Under the pieces are notes generated by a model that saw nothing but the letters and a program-made list of their open reading frames with translations, was not told where the DNA came from and did not search any database. Made by a program: the position numbers and the translations under genes. From Sulfuricurvum sp. (GTDB lineage: Bacteria > Campylobacterota > Campylobacteria > Campylobacterales > Sulfurimonadaceae), in the NCBI RefSeq assembly GCF_023229695.1, contig NZ_JALNYS010000019.1, positions 1 to 58,625 of the forward strand: 58,625 nucleotides of DNA. Direction: 5' to 3'. This document shows, piece after piece, positions 17,614 to 25,441 of the stretch (position 1 is the first letter of the stretch; each line of letters begins with the position of its first letter).

Positions 17614-18861
17614 TCAAAGCAATATGGTATCGTTGCGATCCGGTGATGTTGACACCATACCGATTTTGGTTTGTGTGAGCTCTTCAATCGCACGAAGGTA
17701 CTGCTGAGCCGTAATCGGAAGATCTTCAAAACGTCGGACCCCCTCTGTCTTCTCCCAGCCCGGAAAGCTTTTATAGATCGGCTTTACGTTATCCAAATCA
17801 AGCGGCAGATAATCGATCACTTCGCCGTTTACTTCATATCCCGTACAAACCAGAATTTCGTCAAACCCGTCCAAAACATCAAGCTTCATAATCGAAAGAT
17901 CGTCGCACCCGTTAAGACGGCTCGCATACCGGCAGGCTACCGCGTCAAACCAACCGCAACGGCGGGGACGTCCGGTTGTGGTGCCGAATTCGTGCCCCTG
18001 TTTGCGAAGACGCTCTCCGATCTCACCGTGATCTTCGGTCGGAAAAGGGCCGTTTCCGACACGGGTACAGTAGGCTTTGACGATTCCCGTTACTTTGCCG
18101 ATATCTTTGGGGTTGACACCCAGTCCGGTACACGCACCTGCGGAGATGGTTGAAGAGCTGGTGACATACGGATAGGTTCCGTGATCGATATCAAGCATCG
18201 TCCCTTGTGCCCCTTCGAGAAGAATTTTCTTCCCCTCATCCATCATTTTCCATGCCATTTGGGTCGTATTCGCTAAAAACGGAATCAACACACTCGCATA
18301 ACCATTGAGTTCTGCAACCAGCTCTTCACGTGAAGGCAACCCGATTTCAAGTGCTTCAAAGATCGCTTTATTTTGTACAAAATATTCCATCACACGGCTC
18401 GAAAGCGTCTCAACATCCCGCAATTCTCCCAAACGAAATCCTGCACGTGCAATTTTTTCGCTGTAGGCAGGCCCGATACCGCGACCCGTCGTACCGATCG
18501 CTTTTTCGCCGCGAAGTTTCTCTTTGGCTTGGTCAATCAATGTGTGAAACGTTAAAATCATATGTGCCGATTCGCTCACGAATAATCGTCCGAGCAAGTT
18601 GTCGAATTGCTTCATCTCTTTGATGAGGGCTTCCGGGGAAACCACAACGCCGTTACCGATAATATTGATCGCTTTCGGGTTTAAAATTCCGGAAGGGATA
18701 AGGTGTAATGCATGGGTTTTTCCGTCAACAACGATCGTATGACCTGCATTATGTCCCCCTTGATAACGGGCAACAACATCGTATTTTTGCGCAAGCAAAT
18801 CGACGATTTTCCCTTTTCCTTCATCACCCCATTGGATTCCGACTATTAGATCTGCTTTCAT
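17614..18861 (-). CDS. purA: Adenylosuccinate synthetase
   Basis: A 415-residue enzyme that joins IMP and aspartate using GTP in the first step from IMP to AMP. Signature elements are GIQWGDEGKGKIVDLLA at the N-terminus with the catalytic Asp, GGHNAGHTI, GTTGRGIGPAYSEK, EGAQGTMLDIDHGTYPYVTSS and TTGRPRRCGWFD. Length is slightly below the Escherichia coli enzyme. AAGGAATTTTAGA precedes the ATG. Between hisZ and this gene lies a hairpin repeat. Confidence 0.98.
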   Translation of the reverse strand: MKADLIVGIQWGDEGKGKIVDLLAQKYDVVARYQGGHNAGHTIVVDGKTHALHLIPSGILNPKAINIIGNGVVVSPEALIKEMKQFDNLLGRLFVSESAHMILTFHTLIDQAKEKLRGEKAIGTTGRGIGPAYSEKIARAGFRLGELRDVETLSSRVMEYFVQNKAIFEALEIGLPSREELVAELNGYASVLIPFLANTTQMAWKMMDEGKKILLEGAQGTMLDIDHGTYPYVTSSSTISAGACTGLGVNPKDIGKVTGIVKAYCTRVGNGPFPTEDHGEIGERLRKQGHEFGTTTGRPRRCGWFDAVACRYASRLNGCDDLSIMKLDVLDGFDEILVCTGYEVNGEVIDYLPLDLDNVKPIYKSFPGWEKTEGVRRFEDLPITAQQYLRAIEELTQTKIGMVSTSPDRNDTILL

Positions 18862-18892
18862 TCTAAAATTCCTTACGTAATTTTTATTTTAT

Positions 18893-18917
18893 ACGAGAAT
18901 GGAATAAAATCCCATTC
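18893..18917. repeat. Palindrome before purA
   Basis: GAGAATGG and CCATTCTC are perfect inverse repeats around a nine-base AT-rich loop, about 32 bases before the purA start. It could be a leader hairpin or operator. The AGAATGG half also occurs at 18970-18976, flanking the neighbouring repeat. Confidence 0.45.
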
Positions 18918-18976
18918 TCTTCGCTTACCGCTGTGGCACTAAAGCTTGCCTCATTCGAGGCAGATATCTCCATTCT
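18912..18976. repeat. Hairpin repeat between hisZ and purA, related to the window start
   Basis: The core at about 18921-18963 matches the core at about 53-95 in 37 of 43 positions and holds the same TGCCTC/GAGGCA stem. The seven-base CCATTCT occurs on both sides (18912-18918 and 18970-18976). As at the window start, the element lies just after a stop codon in the direction of the upstream gene. It looks like a small dispersed element rather than a terminator, since no T-run follows. Confidence 0.6.
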
Positions 18977-18977
18977 T

Positions 18978-19823
18978 TTATGTGTGTAATGCTTCAATTA
19001 GTGCGTCAGTATAAATCGCAAATCCGACCGAAACCGTTTCATCGCTTTTGTAGCGCCCACCCATGGCATAGACTTCGTTCTCTTCGATTACACGGAAAAA
19101 AAGTTCATCATAATAGAGCATTTTAGCGTAATACAGCGGAGCGATAACCACGTTTGGATACTCTAATCCGGCACACAACTCTTTGATTTTAATCAATTCG
19201 CCCTTGAGCTGTTCGGGAACAATTTCCAAAACCGTATCAATTTCATTCGGGTGCTGTATGTAGACGAGACGTCTTAGCCATTCGATATCCAAAGAAAACA
19301 ACTTCTCGATGTTGACATGCCGAAAATCATCCATTTCCAGCCCTAACATTTCAGAAAGTATCCGGGGGATATTGATATTGGAAATCTGCAGCAGCGGCGA
19401 CATCTCAAGAGAGTTTAAAATCCGTGTCGCTTGCGTGAGTGCGACCGAAAGATTTGTCTCATCAATAATCTCAACGCCGACTTGATACTGTTCGATGGCC
19501 GGATAACGGTATACCGGCTGGATGTAGAACCATTTTTTATGCTCCGTATTACCGCCGAGACGTTTATTGACGATACGGACCACGTCGATTGTCGAGTCGG
19601 CACGGAGGCTCATCGAATGATTTTTACTGTCACCCAAACGGATCAATTCCCACTCGTCAGAGACACTTTGATGCTGGTGATACGAAAAGAGCGGCGTCAG
19701 TATCTCTTCGAATCCGGCATCGCTCAGCAAGGTACTCGCTTTCGTTTCGATAAGACGCTTCATTTTGGCTGTTTCGGCAAAGTAAAGCTTTGATCCTTCC
19801 GGAATTTCGTGTTCAAATACCAT
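18978..19823 (-). CDS. hisZ: ATP phosphoribosyltransferase regulatory subunit
   Basis: A 281-residue protein with a class II aminoacyl-tRNA synthetase-like fold but without a full synthetase active site: HisZ, the regulatory partner of short-form HisG in the first step of histidine synthesis. Recognisable pieces are GFEEILTPLFSYH (motif 1-like), LRADSTIDVVRIV (motif 2-like) and the final AMGGRYKSDETVSVGFAI (motif 3-like). ATG at 19823 is four bases after the aminotransferase stop; a longer reading from 19940 would run over that gene. It is near purA in this phylum. Confidence 0.85.
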   Translation of the reverse strand: MVFEHEIPEGSKLYFAETAKMKRLIETKASTLLSDAGFEEILTPLFSYHQHQSVSDEWELIRLGDSKNHSMSLRADSTIDVVRIVNKRLGGNTEHKKWFYIQPVYRYPAIEQYQVGVEIIDETNLSVALTQATRILNSLEMSPLLQISNINIPRILSEMLGLEMDDFRHVNIEKLFSLDIEWLRRLVYIQHPNEIDTVLEIVPEQLKGELIKIKELCAGLEYPNVVIAPLYYAKMLYYDELFFRVIEENEVYAMGGRYKSDETVSVGFAIYTDALIEALHT

Positions 19824-19827
19824 AATA

Positions 19828-20931
19828 CTACAATCCAAAATAGACGGTGTTAAACACGCGGTTAGCGGTTCCGTCATACTCACGGCGTCCCATTGCAGAA
19901 AGAGCCAATTCCACCGCGTTAGCTGCCCAACACGCTTCATACGGAGCGATCAGTCCCATGTGATTGATACGGAAAATCAAATCTTTGATATGGTCTTGAC
20001 CGCCGGCGACATTTACATCGAATTGTTTAAGGGTAGATCGAATTTTTTTCGCTTCCGCGTCCCCTACCGTCGTCATCGAATCGGCAGGACTCGTCGGATA
20101 GATCGAAAGACCGATTGCTACCATCGCCGCGCGGGTCGCTTTTGCACGGCGCGCTGTTTCATCATAAAGTTTCTCTAATCCGCCCTCAGCTTTGATACGG
20201 TTCAAAACCGATTCCAGCCCGATAGTAATCGTCGTCGCGGCTGTCCATGCTGTCGTATTTTTACGCTGGTTTTTGATCTCAGTAGCAAGGTTAAAGTAAT
20301 ACCCCTTACCGCTTCCTATTTTTTCGATAGCCGCGTTGGAGAGTCCCATGATCGCGAGTCCCGGAGGAAGCATCAACGCTTTTTGGCTCCCCGAAATAAG
20401 ACAGTCGATATGGGTAACGTCGATTTTTTCAACGCCCACCGCCGTAATCCCGTCGGCAATGACCATAATGGAAGGGTTATACCCTTTAACCGCCTCTGCA
20501 ATGGCTTCAACGCTGTGGCGAAGCCCCCCCGCCGATTCACAAACCTGAAGTGCGATCGCATCGATATCGGGATTGGCATTGAGAGCCGCCTGAACTTCCT
20601 CCACCGTTGCCGGAGTATCCCACTCATGTTTGATCTCGACATTGGCGATGCCGTGTGCAACGGCAATTTTTCCAAAACGTTCACCGAATTTTCCGGAATT
20701 AATGGAGAGCAGTTTTGAACGGGTCAGATTGGTTACGGCACTTTCCATCGCGCCCGTTCCCGAAGAGGCAAGCATCAAGACCTCATCCATTCCCAAAAGT
20801 TCAAACAACAGTGTACGGGTCCGTTCAAAAATTGCTTCAAACTCGGGTGTACGGTGGTGAAGTGTCTCTCCTGCCATCGCGATACGTACCGATTCGGGTA
20901 CCGGAGTAGGCCCTGGTGTAAATAAAAGCAT
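19828..20931 (-). CDS. Class V aminotransferase (serine/alanine-glyoxylate type)
   Basis: A 367-residue PLP enzyme of aminotransferase class V. It opens with LFTPGPTPVPESVR and has LHHRTPEFE, the phosphate-binding SSGTGAMESAV, the Asp in VIADGITAVG that contacts the PLP ring, and the Schiff-base Lys in ISGSQKALM. Members act as serine-glyoxylate, serine-pyruvate or alanine-glyoxylate aminotransferases; the exact substrate cannot be read from the sequence. ATG at 20931 has AAAAGGA upstream. It precedes hisZ by four bases and forms an operon with it. Confidence 0.85.
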   Translation of the reverse strand: MLLFTPGPTPVPESVRIAMAGETLHHRTPEFEAIFERTRTLLFELLGMDEVLMLASSGTGAMESAVTNLTRSKLLSINSGKFGERFGKIAVAHGIANVEIKHEWDTPATVEEVQAALNANPDIDAIALQVCESAGGLRHSVEAIAEAVKGYNPSIMVIADGITAVGVEKIDVTHIDCLISGSQKALMLPPGLAIMGLSNAAIEKIGSGKGYYFNLATEIKNQRKNTTAWTAATTITIGLESVLNRIKAEGGLEKLYDETARRAKATRAAMVAIGLSIYPTSPADSMTTVGDAEAKKIRSTLKQFDVNVAGGQDHIKDLIFRINHMGLIAPYEACWAANAVELALSAMGRREYDGTANRVFNTVYFGL

Positions 20932-21018
20932 CAACAAATTCCTTTTAGAGGATTACAAAATGCTCATATTATACAAGAGAGGAGGTTAGGATAGGTTTAA
21001 GAGCCCAAAACTAACCGC

Positions 21019-21579
21019 TTAATGGAACAAATTAGCCATTTTAGACAAGAGAGATTTGAAAATGCTGCTGCTTCCCGTCAAATGTTCGATGTATTGATCG
21101 TACGTCATATTTTTAGACGCTAAAAACTCAAGCAGATATTTTTCGGATGCATCCATACCGTTAGTTTTTTCGATGGCCAGCAAATCGGTATAGAGCTTTG
21201 ACATTGTGTCAATGACATGTTCCAAAGCCCCCTGCCGATACGCGACGTATCCGTTCACCTGATTGGTAAAAGGGTGTTTTTTGATCTCAAACTTTGTGGT
21301 TACCCAATAATAATCCCCGTTTTTTGCCAAATTTTTGACGACGGCAAAAATATCCTGTCCGCTTTGAATCCGTTGCCACATCAGTTTGAAAATAATCGCC
21401 GGCATATCGGGGTGACGAACAATATTATGCGGTTTTCCAACCAGCTCGCTAATCCCGTATCCCGATATCTCAATAAAGTTGCTATTGGCATACTCTATGA
21501 TCCCTTTCGTATCGGTACGACTCACGATCATGTGGTATTTATCTACTTTGATCTCTTTTCCTTTGGTATTTGCCTGCAT
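21019..21579 (-). CDS. PAS-domain sensor, CetB/Aer-like
   Basis: A 186-residue soluble protein with one PAS domain (about residues 15-125). The stretch DTKGIIEYANSNFIEISGY, GKPHNIVRHPDMP and NGDYYWVTTKFEIK closely follows the FAD-binding PAS of aerotaxis proteins such as Aer and Campylobacter CetB. The C-terminal 60 residues are helical. No transmembrane or methyl-accepting domain is present, so it would need a partner such as CetA, which is not in this window. ATG at 21579 was chosen with AAGG upstream rather than the 11-residue extension. Confidence 0.75.
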   Translation of the reverse strand: MQANTKGKEIKVDKYHMIVSRTDTKGIIEYANSNFIEISGYGISELVGKPHNIVRHPDMPAIIFKLMWQRIQSGQDIFAVVKNLAKNGDYYWVTTKFEIKKHPFTNQVNGYVAYRQGALEHVIDTMSKLYTDLLAIEKTNGMDASEKYLLEFLASKNMTYDQYIEHLTGSSSIFKSLLSKMANLFH

Positions 21580-21700
21580 TATCAAACCTTTGTACAGAAA
21601 ATTAGCACTCAATTGTACACATTACAACTTAAATAAACAAATTATCTCCGTACTTCATTATCTGGTACAATTACGTCAATTAAAATTGAAAGAGACCACT

Positions 21701-22480
21701 GTGACATTATTCGACGCCCTCCTCTTAGGTGCCCTTGAAGGGGTAACCGAATTCCTCCCTATCTCCTCGACAGGGCATCTTATCCTCGCTTCGCAACTAT
21801 TAGGATTGGAGCAGACCAACGCTCACAAAGCATTTGAGGTCTCTATCCAACTGGGAAGCATCCTCGCCGTCTTATTCCTATATGCCAAGCGGCTGATACA
21901 GGACAAAATGTTGTGGCTCAAAATCGGTGTCGCTTTTTTACCGGCAGGTATTTTGGGATTTTTGTTTTATAAACAGATCAAAGCCCTCTTCGGCGTGGAA
22001 ACGGTGAGCATTATGCTGATCGCGGGGGGGATAGTATTCTTGCTTTTTGAATATCTTCGACGTGATAAACCCATTGATGCGGGCAAAGATATCAGCGAAC
22101 TTACATTCAAACAAGCCTTTATCATCGGAGTGTTTCAAAGTCTCTCGATGATCCCCGGAACCAGCCGTTCAGGGGCTACCCTCATCGGCGGATTGGTAAT
22201 GGGGCTGAGCCGTAAAAGTGCAGCAGAGTTTTCATTTCTCCTCGCTATCCCCACGATGATTATCGCTACCGCGTACGATCTGCTCAAACATCGTAACGAG
22301 ATGGTAGTGGATGATTATTTTATGCTCTCGGTAGCATTTATAACGGCATTTGTATTTGCCCTCGCAACGGTCAAACTGTTTGTCACCTTTGTCAGTCGCC
22401 ACACTTTTACCCCGTTTGCGATTTATAGAATCGTTGTCGGGATTATCTTCTTTTATTTTGTGGCAAGTATGCCGGTTTAA
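21701..22480 (+). CDS. uppP: Undecaprenyl-diphosphatase UppP (BacA)
   Basis: A 259-residue membrane enzyme that dephosphorylates undecaprenyl diphosphate to recycle the lipid carrier for peptidoglycan and glycan synthesis. Both BacA signatures are present: EGVTEFLPISSTGH near residue 12 and PGTSRSGAT near 150, with seven to eight hydrophobic helices. The start is GTG at 21701; longer readings begin inside the upstream PAS gene's leader. A G7 run in the gene encodes two glycines. Confidence 0.95.
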   Translation: MTLFDALLLGALEGVTEFLPISSTGHLILASQLLGLEQTNAHKAFEVSIQLGSILAVLFLYAKRLIQDKMLWLKIGVAFLPAGILGFLFYKQIKALFGVETVSIMLIAGGIVFLLFEYLRRDKPIDAGKDISELTFKQAFIIGVFQSLSMIPGTSRSGATLIGGLVMGLSRKSAAEFSFLLAIPTMIIATAYDLLKHRNEMVVDDYFMLSVAFITAFVFALATVKLFVTFVSRHTFTPFAIYRIVVGIIFFYFVASMPV

Positions 22481-22482
22481 TT

Positions 22483-22662
22483 TTAGACACTCAATTTAAT
22501 TTTATTGGTCGCGAATTGATGAATCAGCATCTGAATGATATTTTGATACGGGATCGAGTTTTCTAGCGCTTTCTTTTTGAGTTCATAAATATCATTCTCA
22601 TTGACGCGAATGGAAATCGCTTTTTTGTTTTGGTTTTTGATACTTTGCTGATCTATACACAC
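22483..22662 (-). pseudogene. Orphan ribbon-helix-helix antitoxin fragment
   Basis: A 59-codon reading encodes a ribbon-helix-helix segment: KKAISIRVNENDIYELKKKA then NSIPYQNIIQMLIHQFAT, as in CopG/BrnA-type antitoxins. Full-length relatives carry about 25-40 more N-terminal residues before this segment; here the frame starts only at a GTG at 22662 without a ribosome binding site. No cognate toxin gene lies next to it. It is probably a remnant of a decayed toxin-antitoxin pair, ending three bases after uppP on the opposite strand. It could still be a short functional regulator. Confidence 0.55.
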
Positions 22663-22703
22663 ATAAATTTGGTAAGAAAAAGGGAACAGACAACCTTCTT
22701 AGC

Positions 22704-22732
22704 TGGATTCCCGATCAAGTCTGGAATGACGA
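22704..22732. repeat. REP-like palindrome, copy 1
   Basis: TGGATTCCCG...TGGAATGACGA, an imperfect palindrome of the dispersed type that recurs at 23325-23347 and 26568-26596. It lies between the antitoxin remnant and the toxin gene. Confidence 0.5.
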
Positions 22733-22734
22733 AA

Positions 22735-23019
22735 TCAAACTCTCGAATGAAGCAGTTTATAGACCGCGCTGTTTTCTCGCTTTCCAACCGCTAAAACAAG
22801 TACAACCACGATATCATCGTGTACCCGATATGCTAACCGATATCCGGCACTTTTGAGTTTGATTTTATACACGCTGTCCAATCCACTCAGTTTCTCTTTA
22901 GACACCTTCGGATTTTCAAGACGTTGACGCAGTTTCTTTTTAAACTGTTCACGAACCGTCTCTCCTAAATCATTCCACTCTTTGAGCGCGAGAGGGTGAA
23001 ACTCTAATTCATAGCTCAT
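22735..23019 (-). CDS. RelE/ParE-superfamily toxin
   Basis: A 94-residue RelE-type mRNA interferase. The fold signature is clear: YELEFHPLALKEWNDLG at the start, VYKIKLKSAGYRLAYRV in the middle with the conserved basic residues, and VVVLVLAVGKRENSAVY near the end. Such toxins cleave mRNA in the ribosome A site. It overlaps the antitoxin gene by 11 bases and lies downstream of it, the usual arrangement. Confidence 0.9.
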   Translation of the reverse strand: MSYELEFHPLALKEWNDLGETVREQFKKKLRQRLENPKVSKEKLSGLDSVYKIKLKSAGYRLAYRVHDDIVVVLVLAVGKRENSAVYKLLHSRV

Positions 23020-23260
23020 CTAAGGAAACTTTTATCGGAGTGAACTCTTCACTTAGACGATTTTGCACCTCTTTGGAGAGGAGATAATCATCAAGCATCT
23101 CCATGAGTTTTTCATAGGTTTTTGAGGGGACGAGATAGGCACTGGCGACATTATGATTCAAAATCGCTACCACTTCATCGCCAGCCTGCTCCAGTATCTG
23201 AGTGGGTGATTTTTTGAGTTCAGTAATACTAGCACTGTAGTTTGACAAAATAGGCTGCAT
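23009..23260 (-). CDS. Phd/YefM-type antitoxin
   Basis: An 83-residue antitoxin of the Phd/YefM superfamily, pairing with the RelE-type toxin (a StbDE-like combination). The N-terminal DNA-binding part includes ASITELKKSPTQILEQ and VAILNHNVASAYLVPSKTYE; the acidic C-terminus (EEFTPIKVSLDEL) should wrap the toxin. An operator-like palindrome lies just upstream. Confidence 0.9.
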   Translation of the reverse strand: MQPILSNYSASITELKKSPTQILEQAGDEVVAILNHNVASAYLVPSKTYEKLMEMLDDYLLSKEVQNRLSEEFTPIKVSLDEL

Positions 23261-23272
23261 TTTAAGTACCTT

Positions 23273-23298
23273 TTTTAGTATGTTTCTAAATACTAAAA
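23273..23298. promoter_or_regulatory. Operator-like inverted repeat of the toxin-antitoxin operon
   Basis: TTTTAGTAT and ATACTAAAA are perfect nine-base inverse repeats around an eight-base spacer, centred about 25 bases before the antitoxin start codon. Position and symmetry fit autorepression by the antitoxin or the complex. Confidence 0.6.
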
Positions 23299-23324
23299 TG
23301 ATACCATATTTTTACTGACTCGTT

Positions 23325-23347
23325 TCCAACTTTCGCGGGAATGACGA
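23325..23347. repeat. REP-like palindrome, copy 2
   Basis: A half-degenerate copy of the same dispersed family (ending TTCGCGGGAATGACGA), between the toxin-antitoxin operon and rdgB. Confidence 0.4.
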
Positions 23348-23357
23348 AATAATTGTT

Positions 23358-23963
23358 TTATTTCGACCGTAAAAACTTAATCTGATCAATCAAAATTTTT
23401 GCCAAATTTAGCCCTTTCGAACGGTGTGAAAGCCCCCGCTTTACGCTACTTTCCAACTCTCCTAACGTTTGCTCATACCCATCGGGTGTAAAAATCGGAT
23501 CGTATCCGAAACCGTTTTCCCCTCTGGGCTCCACTAACACCTCCCCGTACATCCATCCGTGGACGCAGCTTTCCCCTTCTTTGGAGACGATCGCTATCGC
23601 TGCCGTATAATGGGCCGGAGATGTTGTCAGCCCCTTTTCTTTTAATAAATCGACCACTTTGAAAAGATTGTCTTTATCGCTGGCCCCTTCCCCTGCAAAA
23701 CGGGCACTGAAAATTCCGGGAGCACCGTCCAATGCATCGATACTGATTCCGCTGTCATCCGCAATAACGATTGCCTCTGAATCCCCAAGCGCATGGTAAA
23801 CCGCTCTGGCTTTTATCAAAGCATTCTCTTTAAACGTATCGCCGTCTTCAATAATGTCAAACCCCTCAATAAGATCGGTATAGGGGAATACCTCCCGGTC
23901 ATGAAGCAATTCGATAATTTCACGTACTTTACCCTTATTCGAAGTGGCTAAAACGACTTTCAT
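23358..23963 (-). CDS. rdgB: XTP/dITP pyrophosphatase (house-cleaning NTPase)
   Basis: A 201-residue Ham1/RdgB enzyme that hydrolyses non-canonical purine nucleotides such as dITP and XTP. It begins VVLATSNKGKVREI (family start with SNKGK) and carries FKENALIKARA, the catalytic IADDSGISIDALDGAPGIFSARFAG segment (given by its ends) and NGFGYDPIF. The C-terminal SHRSKGL is also typical. Divergent from the MFS transporter gene. Confidence 0.95.
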   Translation of the reverse strand: MKVVLATSNKGKVREIIELLHDREVFPYTDLIEGFDIIEDGDTFKENALIKARAVYHALGDSEAIVIADDSGISIDALDGAPGIFSARFAGEGASDKDNLFKVVDLLKEKGLTTSPAHYTAAIAIVSKEGESCVHGWMYGEVLVEPRGENGFGYDPIFTPDGYEQTLGELESSVKRGLSHRSKGLNLAKILIDQIKFLRSK

Positions 23964-24027
23964 CCGTATATCCTTAGAATAGACTTAGCAATATTTTTTC
24001 AAACATCCGCCTCATCCTGAAATGTAC

Positions 24028-24033
24028 TATAAT
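24028..24033 (+). promoter_or_regulatory. Likely -10 box for the MFS gene
   Basis: TATAAT lies 33 bases before the GTG start of the MFS transporter in the divergent gap with rdgB. No clear -35 is seen. Confidence 0.45.
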
Positions 24034-24065
24034 AATGAAAATTTTATCCTACTCAAGGTCACAAC

Positions 24066-25388
24066 GTGTTTAAAACGGTTCTCCCTCTTTCGGCAATTTT
24101 GTCGCTACGATTTTTCGGTCTTTTTTTAGTTCTCCCGGTACTCTCCGCCTACGCATTGACGCTCGAAGGGGCAACCCCGTTTCTGATCGGGGTCATCGTC
24201 GGAGGATACGCCCTCACCCAGGCGATTTTTCAGGTCCCTTTCGGAACGATGAGCGATAAAATCGGACGCAAACCGACCATCCTCGTCGGACTGGTCATTT
24301 TCCTCGTCGGTTCGATCATCTGTGCGGTGAGCACCGATATCTATACCCTGATGTTCGGGCGCTTCCTACAGGGGGCCGGAGCGATCGGCGCCGTCATCCC
24401 GGCGATGATCAGCGATCTGGTCCACGAAGAGCAGCGCGGAAAAGCGATGGCATTGATGGGGGGGACGATCGCGATGAGTTTCGCCGCCGCCATGGCACTT
24501 GGGCCGGTCATTGCGTCACATTACGGTCTTTCTTCGCTGTTTTGGATCACGGCGGTACTGGCGATTCTGTCCATGATCGTTTTGTTTACGAAAGTCCCGA
24601 CTCCTCCGCGTATCCGTCACATCTATCACTCCTCTTCAACTACCCGCGACATTCTGAGCGATCCGAACCTCTTTAACATGATCATGATTAACGGGATGCA
24701 AAAAGGGCTGATGACGGTTGCCTTCGTCCTGATTCCGGTTCTATTGACGCAGGAGCAATACGGATTTGTCTGGGACAAAGCGGAACTGTGGAAAGTCTAC
24801 GTCCCTGCCCTCGTATTCGGTCTGGTTGCCATGGGACCGGCTGCGGTATTCGGTGAAAAGCACAACAAGCCGCGCGAAATCTTTCTGATCTCGATCGTCC
24901 TCTTTATCGTTTCCTTCACCCTGATGGGATTTGCGAAGCAAGACTGGGAGTTTATCGCCGGGGTTGTCAGCTTTTTCGTCGCTTTTAACATGATGGAACC
25001 GCTGGTACAGTCAATGATCAGCAAGTTTGCGAAAGTGCACCAAAAAGGGGCAGCACTCGGAATCGCCAACGGATTTGCCTATTTTATGACGTTCATCGGC
25101 GGGGTTATTGCGGGACTTGCACTCCAGTATGGAACCCGTGAAACACTCTCCATCGCCCTGATCGTCGTTTCGACCCTCTGGCTCGTATGGACGCTGAAAC
25201 TGCGCAATCCGCACCGCTATTCTCATCTCTACCTTGCGATGGAACATGTAGATATGGAAAAGCTGAATGCTCTGGAGCATGAGCACATCGCCGAATGGTA
25301 TATCAATGAAACCGAAAATATCGTGGCGGTCAAATACCGTAAAGAGTTGATTGAAGAAGAGGCGGTCAAAGCGAAGATCGTTAAATAA
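24066..25388 (+). CDS. MFS transporter, drug/proton antiporter type
   Basis: A 440-residue major facilitator with 12 predicted helices over residues 1-385 and a hydrophilic C-terminal tail of about 55 residues. MFS motif A is intact in the loop after helix 2 (GTMSDKIGRKP), and LVLPVLSAYALTLEGA near the start plus GRFLQGAGAIGAV fit the DHA1 family. The substrate cannot be inferred. The start is GTG at 24066 with AAGG upstream. The gene's base composition looks somewhat richer in G and C than its flanks. It stands alone and converges on the ORF6N gene. Confidence 0.88.
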   Translation: MFKTVLPLSAILSLRFFGLFLVLPVLSAYALTLEGATPFLIGVIVGGYALTQAIFQVPFGTMSDKIGRKPTILVGLVIFLVGSIICAVSTDIYTLMFGRFLQGAGAIGAVIPAMISDLVHEEQRGKAMALMGGTIAMSFAAAMALGPVIASHYGLSSLFWITAVLAILSMIVLFTKVPTPPRIRHIYHSSSTTRDILSDPNLFNMIMINGMQKGLMTVAFVLIPVLLTQEQYGFVWDKAELWKVYVPALVFGLVAMGPAAVFGEKHNKPREIFLISIVLFIVSFTLMGFAKQDWEFIAGVVSFFVAFNMMEPLVQSMISKFAKVHQKGAALGIANGFAYFMTFIGGVIAGLALQYGTRETLSIALIVVSTLWLVWTLKLRNPHRYSHLYLAMEHVDMEKLNALEHEHIAEWYINETENIVAVKYRKELIEEEAVKAKIVK

Positions 25389-25396
25389 TTTTGCCG

Positions 25397-25424
25397 TTCA
25401 CCCTAGGCTTTGTCGAAGGGTGAA
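25397..25424. repeat. REP-like palindrome between convergent genes
   Basis: TTCACCCT and AGGGTGAA are perfect eight-base inverse repeats around a 12-base loop. On the minus strand it reads CACCCTTCGACAAAGCCTAG, a variant of a palindrome widely dispersed in bacterial genomes. It may also stop transcription from both converging genes, though no T-run follows. Confidence 0.5.
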
Positions 25425-25441
25425 GGTGAAAAAAATCATAC

